Positions 48,211 through 60,756 of a DNA stretch of 64,000 nt are shown here, piece by piece. The notes below the pieces were generated by a model, which was given only the letters and a program-made list of their open reading frames with translations, was not told the DNA's origin and ran no database searches. Source of the stretch: Oenanthe sinensis (Eukaryota; Streptophyta; Magnoliopsida; Apiales; Apiaceae); NCBI GenBank assembly GCA_028671895.1, contig CM053813.1, positions 10,168,001 through 10,232,000 on the forward strand. Reading direction: 5' to 3'. Each line of letters opens with the position of its first letter. The stretch's first letter is position 1. A program made the translations under genes and the position numbers.

Positions 48211-49641
48211 TAAAATAAGACAACACCTCGACAAATAACAATTTCGTTTGACAAAACCAATATGTATTGAGTCTTGAGAATATTTATTTTTACAAAATAA
48301 TATGTATACTTTTTGAATTAGTTTTACAAAATCCCTACCTAAGTTTTTATTGAACGCATAAATAATTTTTCAATTTTTACCGAACATGTACATAAAGATT
48401 ATTATTTTTATTTAATATAGAATTTAATTATTTTAAATTTTTTAATGAACATAATAATGATTATAAACATATTAATTTAGAATATCATATTTTGTTATAT
48501 ACAATACAATATTTTATTATTTGTAAAAAATTTAAATTTTTAGAATTTTATATTTTTATTGATAATATGTGAAAATTTATAAATTAATTTTATGTGTTTT
48601 ATAGGTATCCAGTTTTTCAAAACTCATGTTTTGTAATTTTATGAAATAAAAATGTATGTATTTTGTTAATTGTGATATGTATTGTATTATTATTTTTATG
48701 TCCACTCATCATCACATATTTTAAATTTAAAGTTTTATTTAATTATAATTTTTTTGAATAAGTAGATTTATAATTTTATAAATGAAAATGTATTTTAATA
48801 AATTTCGGGATGAATGAGAGTTAAACGGATATGAGACGATAGAGGATATCCGACTTATAATTTAATGATAAGAAGTTACTCATTTCATTTCAAATTTATG
48901 TTTATTTCATTTTTAATATATAGTAGTATATATACCGTACGATGCACGGATCAAATTATTTTTATATTATTTGAATATATTTTTATAATAATAATTTAAA
49001 TTTTATTCAATATTATATGTATATATTTTATATAATTTTTCATATACTTTATTTGTATTTTAATAGGATAATATTTGTGTGTTTTGTTTAGAGATGCGTT
49101 TTATTTAGTAGATTAATGTGATATGTATTTTAATTAGAAGATTAATCTTCAAAATTTAGGTCCAATAATAATTATCCGGCCCAAATACCGACCAAGGATC
49201 ACCTACTACCAACTTTTAATTTTTCGGTTTTAATAATATAATATATATTTTAAAGTGTATAAAAAAGATAATCTCATATATTATTTCTTTAAATTTTTTC
49301 TAAATAAATAATTTCATATGAAAATTTTATTTTATAAAATAAATCATAAAATCATTTTTTATATATTTGAAAATACGGACAAAAGTTAAAAAAAACATGT
49401 CTTTTAGGAGTACTAAATTAGCGTACATTATCACAAACTTTTATAAAAAATATCTCAAAGTTGGTCTTGTGATTATTTATTTACTATACCTAGGGAAAAA
49501 AATCCAAGACGGGCCTGACCAAAGTGCATCAATAAGAATTACTAATAAAAGTTTTGGGGTTGGAATGTTTGTTTTGTCCTGAAGACGACGACAAGGGGAT
49601 TTGCAACTGCTGTTTCATATTCAATAATAAATCAACAATTC
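48211..49641. other. AT-rich upstream region of PEX12
   Basis: About 1.4 kb without supported genes. Much of it is poly(AT)-like decayed DNA. The PEX12 promoter must lie at its right end. No convincing TATA box was identified, and a transcribed 5' leader probably begins around 49550-49640. Confidence 0.45.
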
Positions 49642-49781
49642 GAGAGAGAGACTGAGAGGAGAGGGAGAGAGGAGAGAGAGAGAGAGAGGGGAGAGAGAGA
49701 GAGCGGGAGAGAGAGAGGAGAGAGAGAGGAGAGAGAGGGAGAGAGAGGAGAGAGAGGGAGCGAGAGAGAGAGAGGAGAGAG
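49642..49781 (+). promoter_or_regulatory. (GA)n tract directly before the PEX12 start codon
   Basis: About 140 bp almost purely of GA/GGA repeats, ending at the A of the ATG. GA repeats in plant 5' leaders can bind BBR/BPC (GAGA-binding) factors and vary in length between individuals. A regulatory role here is inference from position. Confidence 0.7.
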
Positions 49782-52700
49782 ATGTTGTTCCAGGTAGGAG
49801 GGCAAGGGAGTAGACCAACCTTCTTTGAAATGGCAGCTGCTCAACAGCTACCTGCTAGTCTCCGTGCTGCTCTCACCTACTCCCTTGGGGTGTTGGCTTT
49901 GAGAAGACCCTTACTCCATAAGGTTTTAGACTATGAAGATGAGTTCTTTGCTCTTCTTACTCTTGTTCTTGAAACCCATAGTTTACGAAATACAGGTACC
50001 TCCCTCCCTCCCTACATATTCATTTACATTAACCCCTTTTCGACTATGTTTCTACTTCTTGAGTTATTTGTTTCATAATTATCAAGGATATCTATCTATT
50101 TGTTGTTTCCTTATCTTTCATCGTTTTTAAAATTACTTTGTGGTAGATCAAAGACGAATTGATCGAAATCCTTAGGGTTCACTTAACTCTAATCTTGTGT
50201 ATTATTTGATTTTTTTGAACTCCTATGTTGTGTTTTGTTGGGGGTGAATGAATTGGGACGAAATGGACTGAAACTTGAACTATTATAGGGGCAGTTGTTT
50301 ATAATTTCTCATTCCAATCCATTTCATTCTCCTCAACCCAACGGAGCATCGACCAGGGTTGATATTTTTATGATGACGTTTGGCATGTAAGCAATTGCCA
50401 TTTAGGATTACTAGACCTTTGATGCAATAGGAGTAAATATTATCATAATGCAGTCGTCCTTAGTTCCTAACTGCGTGTTAAATTTCATTCTAAAGTATAG
50501 TGCCTCTTGTTTAGCATCAATCAGTTTTCTGCCATTGGCATAATCTTTAACTGGCTGGTTTCTGAGTTATTTATTCATATCATCTTTCCCCTCATTAAGG
50601 TTGACATGCATATACTTTAAAAAGGCCATACTTTCTTATAATTGCTAGCTCCTTATGCTTTCATATGGATGTATCTATGCCTATTTACTCCTTACATTCT
50701 TCTAGTCTTTTATGGTTACATTTATCATTCTTCATTGGATAACCAAGTACATTTATCATTCTAGTCTTAGGAGAGTTATTTACTTAACATGATATTTTGC
50801 TTTGGGAGGGTTCCCTCCCACACCCAGTGTTAAAATTTATTTGTCTCAGTTTTCAATTCGTACATATAATCATTTGAAAAAAACAAAGCAGGGGTATATT
50901 TGTTTTCAAGAGATATATTCCAGGACTGCATGAATATGTTTCTTAACTGATTCAATTCTGAAATACTCTCTGAATCAGACAAGTGATGGATGAGTTCATC
51001 TGCTCTATGATATTTTTGGATCTTTCTCGCTATTCCTTTTGTTCTATTACCATTCGGTTGTTACTAAGAGGGAGTTATGTAGGCGAGCATACTTCTTATG
51101 CTATATCTTGATCTGCATTCATGATAAGGATTTTCTACTTTATGATTCACATGTTTGCATCAGTACTCACTGAAAAAGCCTTTTAACGTTATTTTATAAG
51201 ATTTCTACAAACTTAGCTTATGCACCAAACTCATTCTGTTTGCGCAATGTTTTGTCTAATTTTTTATTTGAACACAAACGAAATTTTTGTCCAGTACCGA
51301 ACTGCTCTCAGAGAACTTGCTGCTGTAAATATCTGTAGTTAAGACCCTGTGGAGTTGGAGAACTTTTAAATTTTCTTATCATTTGATATATGATGCTATG
51401 TGCAAGATTACTTAAATGAAGTGCCGCACCTTTCTGCTATGAAAGTTTTCATGTACTTAGATGGTGTTATCTTTTCTTCCTTTTTTCCTTGGGATCCTTT
51501 GTTCAAATAAACGGTGTTCATATTTTTCTGCCTTTTTCTTGTTCAGATGCTTGCTTTTCAGAGTCTTTATATGGTTTGCGAAGGAGAGCCGTTAATGTAA
51601 AATTGAAGAAGAACGTTGATTTAGAAGCACGTGAGAGGATTCAGCAGTCAAGTTTGGAGAAGCGTCAAAAGGTTCTTTCAGTTGCATTTCTGGTAGGAAA
51701 TTCTTCTTCTAAGAGATCGCCCTATTCCAATAGCAGCAGGAAATGCAATAATAATTATGCTATTAAATGCTTATCTAGCGTTCAAACTCATTATCTTTTG
51801 TTGCAATTCTCTTAAAGTAAATGTATTTGGTGAGCTGCAAAGCCTGCAGTTCTGTACATTTTACTTGGGTATTCTCTCATGATTTGTGCACATGAATGTA
51901 ACATGACATACATGTGCATTGGGCATGACATACATGTGCATCATTATTTTTATATGCACATGTTTTCTTAAATGTTTATTGTGTAAATTGTTTGTACCTG
52001 TATCATATTAGTTTTCACAAGATTAGTCTGACGACCTTTCAAGCCTCAACTATTTGAGGCCGTCTACAGAAAGAACAATACTTTTAATTGCACGCAAAGT
52101 GTTCCATTGAAGATTTAAGCATGTATTGGCCCTCTAATTATGACGTCATACAGCTCAACTATATAATGGCAATTTTGGAATACCTCAATCTCTATTGTTA
52201 TTGATCATACTAGAGCTTTCATGTATGCAGCTTAGCATGTTGTAGAATTTTGGATTTCCTAAATGAAAAATGATCATATAATATGTCACTTTTCGGCTTT
52301 TTAAACTCGTTTTACCGAGTTTTTGAGAGAGAATTTATATCAAGAGGTAAGGCATTATTTATTCTTGTAGTGGTTAAGTATGTCATGTCCTATAGTTTTG
52401 TTTGAACAATAGTTAAATGAGAACAGTGCCATCTGAACTAGAATTACAAGCAAGCATGTTACTGCCAAAGATGTATCATTTTTATATTGATAAAGGTTAA
52501 CTACTTGTCATTTACATTAATTTTAAATAATCATCAAATTAGAATTGAGATATGCGAAGGCTGCAGTTGGACTTCTTTTAGATGATCACAAAATCTCGTT
52601 GTGTAATGTGTAGGAACAAAGACACATTCTCATATTTTTTAAATGTGATATGTGCATAGATACTTATATTCATATATACAATGCATCTACTCAAAGGTTT

Positions 52701-55700
52701 CCTCGATCCAAATTTTTGTGGGCAGCCCACGTCTACATTCTTCTACACAATACAAAAATGTTGAAGTTATATATCGTTTATCTTAATCAATTTTATGTAA
52801 ATATGCAGTATATAGCTAAACCCATGTATTAAAAAAATAGCGCACAGCGAGACCCTTTCACTAAGTGTATTGTATTTAAATATATGTAGGTTGTGCTACC
52901 ATACCTCAAGTCAAAGTTGTACACGATCTATAACAAAGAAAGGGAAGCTGCACTTCAAGCAAGTTTATGGGGTCATGTTGATGACAGATTAAATGAAAAT
53001 GACTATTCTGGTGGAAATGATCATTCTTTTGCTTCAAGCAGTGCTTCAAATAGGGAAGGATCAGCTAGAACAACTTTGGCAAACAGAATTAAGAAGATTA
53101 TAGGTGTCTGTTATCCATGGATACATGCTGGAAATGAAGGTACATGCTTCTTTAGAGTCATATACATTCACGTATGTATGCATACTTGCATATACATGTT
53201 TCTTATGTCCCATCATTGTGAAGAAGCCAAATCATTATATCTGGATTCATATTAGTGGGATAGGCATCTACCTGATGCAGAACTTTTCCAGGGGGGAACT
53301 ATCTATCTTTATTATCCTTGATGCTATTATTTATTTTTTCCCTTCAATTTGTTTAGAAAGCCTTTAAGAACTTGTGTATTTGATGTCTTGTAGGAAGTGG
53401 AGTGCTACACTGTTTTGGGGTTTTTTTTAAAGTCAGAGTTCAATTTTTTCTTCTATTAAATATTGGGTTAAATGGCTAAAACATAACTAAATTAAGCTCC
53501 AACTCGCAACTAAATCATCAAACTCAAAAATCTTGCATTCAAATGACTAAACTAATATAAACTTGCATTTGAATCATTGAACTACAAAAAACTTGCACGA
53601 CCGTTAACTTTCGTTGACTATTAACGGAGGTCTGTTAAATCGCCCATTAGTTACCAGCTAGGAAGCATGAGTGCGGGTGCGGGTGCACGGTACAGAGATA
53701 CAGGAATTTGGCAAATTCAAAAATATGAGGATTCTGGTATGGACAAATATTTAAATATTAAAAATATTATATATATATACATATATATTTTCAAAAGATG
53801 CATTTCAATTAAACAAAATATAAATAAGTTAATCATCCTTAAGTCTTAATTATAAAAATTTAAAAGACATAAAATAACGATAATAATTCAAGATAACTAA
53901 AGTAATTTAATCATCTTGTAATCATCATAGCTATCATGGTTTCCATCTTCGACTCAGAGAAAGACTAGCTATCTCAAGTTTTTCAGTACCATCAAGTGGA
54001 TCAAAACGATCACCTACAACATTTCACAACCTAGTCTCTCCTTTTATGTCTCAACTTTTGGCTTTGACCAAGTCCGACTTAGTCCTTAACCTTCTAAAAA
54101 GAGAAAAAGATAAAAAAAATTGTTGAAAATTACAAAAATTGCCATTCTCGTATCCCCATCCGTGTATCCCCGTCTCTGAATCCAAGTGGCGTATCCCGTA
54201 CATATCCCCGTGTATGCGTATCCCCGCGTATCCCCTCACTGAAACGCACAGGATACACAGTTCTTCATTAGATTTGAAGTATCCCTAATTGAAGTATCCC
54301 TGCTTTCTAGGTTACCAGGTTAGTTGCCAAATCAGCTTACCACGTACAAATTTGACTTGCTCCAACTTGAATTTGGCTTGACCCTTTATAGTTTAACTCA
54401 ACCCGATCCACTCTATATGTATATACCTATACACACACATATAGACAAAATTCATTGCTTACATCAATCAATCGGGCAATTATAAATGTGGAAGACTCTG
54501 TTGAATCTGCAATAGGGATGATTAAATGATAATTTGATTGATAGAGGTGATTTACATTGAGGCGAGGTGTAAGGGATCATAGGTAGATGAAGGTGTTATG
54601 TGTGTTATTGTCTACCTATTTCATTGTTGTCACTACCACTCAGAACATCTATGATTATGATAATATATTGATTTGTGGGTAATATCATATTTTAATTTCT
54701 AGGTCAAACCTCAAGAATGAGGGAGAGATAGATAACCCCTCTTTTTTTAATCTGTTTCAAAGTTCATTCTTATTTGTTTTCCCTTTTTTGTGTTTATCTT
54801 TGTGTATGTATCGTTATATCTGTGTTTATCATTTTGTGTATGTATTGTTATATCTGTGTTTATCATTTTTATGAACCTGGTGATTGATGATCTTGAAAAA
54901 CCAGTTAGTTATATGTAGTTATTTCTTATAATTTAAGAATATTTATTAAAAATTGAAGGAAAAATACAATTAGCTATCAGATTGACATCTCAGCCAGCCA
55001 TGATGTAAGTTTTTAAACACGTCCGCATGCCATGTCACAATTCTGTCTATTCCATTAAGTTATTAATAGTTCAATGAGTTGACTGCAAGCTTTTTTAGTT
55101 CAATGACTTAGTTGCAAGTTAGAGCTCAGTTCAATTATGTTTTAGCCATTTAACCCATTAAATATTGTGTTCATTTTTTTCTTCATGTTCCTTTTTGTGG
55201 CAGGTTGCCTTATTGTATGTTCTCTCTTTGCCTATTTAGTGTTATTATTTTCAACTTTCCTAGTAAAAATTATATAAATTCAGTAGTTGCCCGTTCAAAT
55301 ATGGACTGGGAATGGATTTGGCCCTTTACTTTGCAAATGATTTTGGATTGTTTACGTTTAATGTTATTGTATTTTCGAATAGTGCAGCTCTAGTGTTAGG
55401 TATTTAAATTTCTTAGCTTAGCTTGAATATATTTCTTTTATCTAATTATATTGTAATGCCATATTACTTTTTCGATTTCGGGAGATTTATAGATCAATTA
55501 AAATTAAAAATCAATTTTTTTTAAGCAAGTAATTATTTCTCTCTTATTAGAAAACATTGATTATAATTTATAAATTTGCTTACTTGTTCCAGACTGAAAT
55601 ACAAGTCGAGTCAAGTGTGAAGTTTGAAAAAGTTTACTGCTCTGTGCATCCGGTTTTTAATTAACAAATGATTTTCGGTATTGTAAGTTTGTAGGAGTCT

Positions 55701-58700
55701 TATCTTCGGTGGAGGTGGATACAAATTTAGGATCTATACGAGGAGTTGTGCAAGAAAGAATTCTTGTTTTCACTTTCAGTGTGTTATTGTTATTGATGCT
55801 GCATGCCTTTCCACGATCAATATGCATAATAGATCTATGATCCTGCAAAAATTATGCATCATATTGAACATCGTATACTTTGAACTGTTCTTACTTAAAT
55901 TAATTGTAGGAGACTCCCGGAATTTTTCACATACAATCAATTCCAATATTTGTGATTCAGTCTTAATAGTAGTCCAGATTTTCAAACCGGGTACAGTATT
56001 CATAATTTGTAGATAGTCCCAAAAATTTAATTATAATATACCATCCCTATTCTTGGGAAATCATTCTTCATTGATCCATTATTGTTTTTACTGTATGCCT
56101 TACTGTGTTAACCAATACCATAAAAGAAACTGCACTAAAACAGTTGGCCGATATATACTTACATAATTTATTTATAAAATTGCAGGACTAGCTTTTGCTT
56201 ATCAGCTATTATATCTATTGGATGCAACTGGGTTTTATTCCCCAGGATTACATGCACTTGGGGTTCATGTTTGTCGAGCTACAGGACAGGAGCTGGTATC
56301 AATTTAGTAATCGCTTTCTTTTGATATGTTTCATTTAGATTACTATTATGAAATGCATGTTTATGGCTACTAAATATTTTGATCAAATATATTCCTCTTG
56401 ACATGTTTTAGTAGGCATTGATTGTCTAGTTAGTGCCTAATTTATTAAACAGACACCCCTATTATCTTGTTATCCCGAGATTCATTAATTGCTAATCATG
56501 CTAGATGGACACTTCTTCACGAATTTCTAGGATAAGAAGTCGTGAGCGAGACAGACTTCGTGGTCCTCCTTGGTTAAAGGTACACAAGTCTGGATTTGTT
56601 TATTTCTCTATCTTTGGTTCTTTATATGATTGAAATTTGATTTGCTATTTCCTGTGGGATATGATTGTTAGTTGGCCCCCTACTTATACTCGTCAACACA
56701 AGTATACCTGTAATTCTGGTGCTATGTAATTTAGGTACAAATTTAATGTTTTATCTTCTAATGAGGCTTGCACATCTGAAACATCTGAAGCTATAATGCT
56801 ATATATATATATATATATATACTCCTTCCATCCCATTTTAGATGTCCCTTTTGGAAAAAAATTACCCCAAATTAGTTGTCTCTCTCTTCTTTCAATGTGT
56901 ATTTATCAATAATTTTTCAAAATTACCCCTTTCTATTTGTCATTTCCAATTTAGCATCATTCTAATACTATAGTAAGTTAATATAATAAATGCGGGTAGA
57001 TATAGAAAAATTACAATCATTTAATACTTCTTAATATATGTGAAATTTTGAAAAGGGCCATCTAAATTGGGATGGAGGGAGTAGTTTCTATATATGCTGT
57101 GATTTATAAATAGATGTTGATATTAGTATTATTATTTGCCAAATCTTAGTAATGCACTCTTTCCTTCTTTTTTATTTTTTCGGTTAATTCTTTAATTGCT
57201 TAAATTGTTTAATTTTGTGTCATACTGCTTTAGGAGTACTTGATACAAATTTTTTCTATGATTATGTCGCCGCTAAAAATTTATATTTTGTGTTTGGATT
57301 AATATACTTCTTAGAGTGTATTATCTGCCAAATATTTGTACTAAAATAATTTTAGCATTAAAGAAATAATTAAATTAATTCAAATAAAATTAAGTAAACT
57401 GATTGTTAGCTTTTAAAGATATCCTCTTGACCATAGGGATACTAGACAATAGTACACAAGTCTAAATGTCAATATATGTAACAATGGATTTCAGCTCTAT
57501 GAAATCTTTTTTTAATAGATATTAGATCCCCAGTAAGTAATTACTTTTATCATGCAATGAAGCTGTCTGAGGGGATGAACTCCTTGCAATCTTGGTTTCA
57601 CCTATTCTTAGTTGCGTATTTTTTTTTTTTTTGAGAAGTCTTGAAATATTTTATATGAAACAGGTGCTTAACATAGAAGTCCCAGCATGGACAAATAAAT
57701 TATTTTTAGAAACACACATGCACATAGCCGACCACATACTATTCCTGTATATGTAGCCGTGTTTTCTAATTTTTTAAAAGTAAAAAAACTAACTTGAAGT
57801 TTGAACGGGGGAAGTACAAAAACTATAAATTATAGTTTTCTACACTTTTCCAAATCTTAGTTGTAATTTAGAGAAGCGTGCAAAACACGGATTTCTATTT
57901 TTCAGGTTTTCAGTTTGGAATATAATTAATATGAACATGAGTTTTTTTAGTTTTCAATGATTTTTTTTTCTCCAGAAAAGCGATTAAGTAAACAGGCCCT
58001 GAATGTTTAGTGACTGAAAAGATTGGATTTTCTGTTCAGGGACTAAAATCAGAAAACCGGAATAGTTTAATGACTTGTGAATTTATAATCATTATGATTA
58101 ATCATTTTCCAAGTTATGATTTTTTAATGGAAGGATAATGTTTTCAGCTAGAAAGAGAGTATGCTTACGTAAGTCACTTGTGTGGATTGTGGAATATTGG
58201 TGAACTTTGTTGAATATAGGAAAGAAAAGGAGATTGATCTTGCTCTAGTGGCTAATCATTCCCTAAAGAGCTGGCAATAGTTTAATTGAGCCAAAGGGTC
58301 TTACAAGTCTTCTGCATTACCTGTGACCATGATTTGTGCAAGCAGGTGTACTCTATCTTAAATAGTTTCCTAAGATTTTTTTGGTAACTTTAGCTTCCAA
58401 TTCTTTTACTTTGTATGTTAGATAGTGTTTGATGTTAGACAATTATCTTCTATTATCTAGTTTGTGCTCAACGAATTGTTGTTCTGCAACAGTGTCCATA
58501 GCTCACCCACATTTTATCTCGATCCCTTGGTGTTTTGGTCATGCTATGTTTGTGGTCTTGCACAAAAAAATGGTAGCTCATATACCAACTCCTAATTAGT
58601 GGTTGTAGTTGATTTGCAATATTAACTTTTCCGTTTTTTTATTTATTTTGTAAGTGCTCATGCTGTATTCGGTTTGTTTCAGACATTACAAGGAGCATTA

Positions 58701-59138
58701 CTCAGTTGTTCGTATGCAGTTCTAGATTATGCCCAAACTGGTTTAATTGCAGCCGTATTCTTTTTTAAAGTAAGTATGTTGTACCTTATATAGGTTTCTT
58801 CAGCTGAAGTATAGATTGTTTCAATTCCCATATGTCTATATATTTTGTTTAATTTTCTTGATTATAAAAATTATATGTTAATCTGTTTTTTTATTCTATT
58901 AATTATAAAATATGTTTGACCAAAATTAATTACCATATTTAATCATGTATTACATATGATTGTAGTGTTTTATGTATTTTTTTGTTATTATGTGAAATAG
59001 TGCATCAAGCTTGAATCTTGTTATTACATGACATGTTTTATGTATTTTATGACTATTTGATTTGCTTGTGGTATGTAATTGTCTATTTATTTGTAATGTT
59101 TTACATTATTTACATGTGTAAGACACACACACACACAC

Positions 59139-59180
<42 letters not shown>

Positions 59181-60756
59181 TTATATATATATATTTATGA
59201 GACACATGGTGCGTTTTTTTTAAAACTTTGTGCTTCAATGCGCGTTTTGTGTTTGATATGTCCTTAGCAGACCTAATGATTACCCCATTCAAAATACTTT
59301 TCTTTTAGAGGCATGCAATCCTTTGTGCAATATAATTTTCCGAGAACTTGATTCATTTTGCCTTTTTGTTAATTCCTTATATACATATATATTGGTATAC
59401 AACTGAATGACACCAGTGATCATGCCTGTACTTGCAACCAACTCATTTTCCTGTAAATTACCAACAGATGATGGAATGGTGGTATCAATCTGCCGAGGAA
59501 AGAATGTCAGCCCCCACAGTGTATCCTCCACCACCACCCCCACCACCCCCAAAGGCTGCAAAAGAGGGTATCCCACTGCCAGCTGATAAAGTAATATGCC
59601 CTTTGTGCTCACAGAAGCGCGCAAACCCTTCAGTTGTTTCAGTATCGGGGTTTGTCTTCTGCTATACTTGTGTATTTAAGTATGTCTCTCAGGTAAAACA
59701 TCTTTGCTCCTTAATGGTTACCAAGTGCTATATATTATAGTTATTCCAACTATATACTGTCTCAAAAGAAGAACTGCCAGGATAAATTTACTGTATAAAA
59801 AGAATGTCTGATCATATTTTGGAATAATTACTAGCTATCAATGTCATTCACTGTCTACTCCTTACAAAATAGGAAATGAGAAACTCACAATGTGTAGCTT
59901 GGTTTGTTATGCACTTCTAGATTTAGTTTGCAAGTAGGTGCATTTAGGATCCTTCTCATGTGACTTGTGTTCAAGTTGTTTTTTGCTTGTCCATTTGTTT
60001 CTTAACGTATTTTTAAGTTTCTGGATAAAGTACCTCCCAGGTAATTTTTTAATATTACTTTTCGGTTAGAGATTTTAAGTTAATTATATATTAAAATTTT
60101 TTTAAAAAAATTATTAAGAATTATTCTACAGAAAGTACCTGTTTCTTGAATTCTTTTAAAGTTTTAACCATAAATTGAAATATTCGACAAATCCTGTATA
60201 AAAATGTTGTTGGGATTAATTCTGGCAGATGGTAATGAAAGTATAATCTCTTGACTAGAAAATATATTTGTTAATAAGTGTCAGCTGGATGTTGGTTCTG
60301 ATGTATGTAACCTAAACCTGTCATGGTTCTTACCGAGCCAGTGGCAGACTCAACTTTTTTATGTTGCATTATTCTAGAACTAACACTAGAAAATTATTTT
60401 GAATTGAAGTACAACTAGTGCAACATAATGAATTGTTTGTATTGTATATATGTTATATCAGAATTCACACACTCACAGAAATGGAGGTCCTGTTTGAAAC
60501 TTATATTTTGAAATTTAAATCTCTAGTAGTTCCAATTATTATATCATTGTCAGGCCTTCAATTTTATACTGAAATTGAACTACATGAAAACAATTATTTG
60601 TTAAACAGTTTCTTGCTAAATAGTATGTCTGTGTCTTGCCAAATATATACTCGCTACATAACTCCGCTATCCTTGGTGTTTCAGTACAAACGGTGCCCAG
60701 TTACGTTAATGCCTGCTACTGTGGATCACATAAGGAGGCTCTTTCAGGATGTTTAA
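49782..60756 (+). CDS. PEX12: PEX12, peroxisome biogenesis protein 12 (RING-type E3 component)
   Basis: Eight coding exons with GT-AG introns: 49782-49995, 51547-51692, 52890-53139, 56186-56295, 56505-56579, 58683-58769, 59468-59692 and 60685-60756. They encode 392 residues, about the length of Arabidopsis PEX12 (family knowledge), and the joined frame is open. The start MLFQVGGQGSRPTFFEMAAA matches plant PEX12. Residues about 20-290 form the Pex2/Pex12 membrane domain (EKRQKVLSVAFLVVLPYLKS, CYPWIHAGNEG, DATGFYSPGLHALG). A nine-proline run lies at 314-322. The C-terminal RING-like domain has C338, C341, C359, C362 and C373. PEX12 sits in the peroxisomal membrane with PEX2 and PEX10 and acts in ubiquitination of the import receptor PEX5 for recycling. 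It looks intact. Introns 1, 3 and 5 carry transposon insertions; a GA tract abuts the start. Confidence 0.96.
49996..51546 (+). other. PEX12 intron 1
   Basis: 1551 bp, phase 1 (splits the codon for Asp72). It holds one small MITE-like repeat (50237-50342) and otherwise nothing recognised. Confidence 0.9.
50237..50342. mobile_element. Possible small MITE in PEX12 intron 1
   Basis: About 106 bp bounded by GTTGGGGGTGAATGAATTGG and an inverted end ATTCTCCTCAACCCAAC. Such ends resemble common plant hAT-type MITEs, but the inverted match is imperfect and no target duplication was found. Confidence 0.3.
51693..52889 (+). other. PEX12 intron 2
   Basis: 1197 bp, phase 0. No element or gene recognised. 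Confidence 0.9.
53465..55156. mobile_element. Mutator-like (MULE) non-autonomous element
   Basis: Ends GGGTTAAATGGCTAAAACAT and its inverted copy match over at least 60 bp with few differences. Weaker repeats of the inner sequence (AACTTGCA, TCATTGAACT) extend both arms. The flanks carry the 10-bp direct repeat ATTAAATATT (53455-53464 and 55157-55166). Long inverted repeats plus a 9-10-bp duplication fit the Mutator superfamily. No transposase is encoded. Without the nested hAT element it would be about 1.03 kb. Confidence 0.82.
53658..54310. mobile_element. hAT-type MITE nested in the MULE
   Basis: 653 bp with ends CTAGGAAGCATGAG and CCCTGCTTTCTAG (inverted), flanked by the perfect 8-bp repeat GTTACCAG (53650-53657 and 54311-54318), the size made by hAT transposases. 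Sub-terminal parts are rich in GGGTGCGGG (left) and GTATCCCCG (right) motifs. No coding capacity. Confidence 0.8.
56580..58682 (+). other. PEX12 intron 5
   Basis: 2103 bp, phase 0. It contains an (AT)n run at 56801-56820 and a Stowaway MITE. The rest is AT-rich, with nothing else recognised. Confidence 0.9.
56822..57081. mobile_element. Stowaway-type (Tc1/mariner) MITE
   Basis: 260 bp with inverted ends CTCCTTCCATCCCATTTTAG and CTAAATTGGGATGGAGGGAG, flanked by TA on both sides (56820-56821 and 57082-57083). The CTCCCTCCGTCCC-like end and TA target are diagnostic of Stowaway. Non-coding and AT-rich inside. Confidence 0.92.
58770..59467 (+). other. PEX12 intron 6
   Basis: 698 bp, phase 0. It contains the compound CA/TA microsatellite. 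A 60-codon frame across that repeat is a by-product of it. Confidence 0.9.
59122..59190. repeat. Compound (CA)n(TA)n microsatellite
   Basis: A run of ACACAC is followed by about 24 AT dinucleotides and then TTTA variants. Likely polymorphic. Confidence 0.93.
59693..60684 (+). other. PEX12 intron 7
   Basis: 992 bp, phase 0. No element recognised. Confidence 0.88.

Larger units (their letters stand above)
53140..56185 (+). other. PEX12 intron 3
   Basis: 3046 bp, phase 1. More than half is a Mutator-like element (53465-55156) that itself contains a hAT-type MITE. The remainder is AT-rich. Confidence 0.9.

Noticed and set aside
48930..48960. CCGTACGATGCACGG motif as a transposon end
   Set aside because: A single short palindromic-looking motif without inverted partner or duplication in the surrounding AT-rich DNA.
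49621..49844. Leu/Ser-rich minus-strand frames
   Set aside because: They are the translation of the (GA)n tract on the opposite strand.
59018..59292. Tyr/Ile-rich frames on both strands in PEX12 intron 6
   Set aside because: They translate the CA/TA microsatellite.
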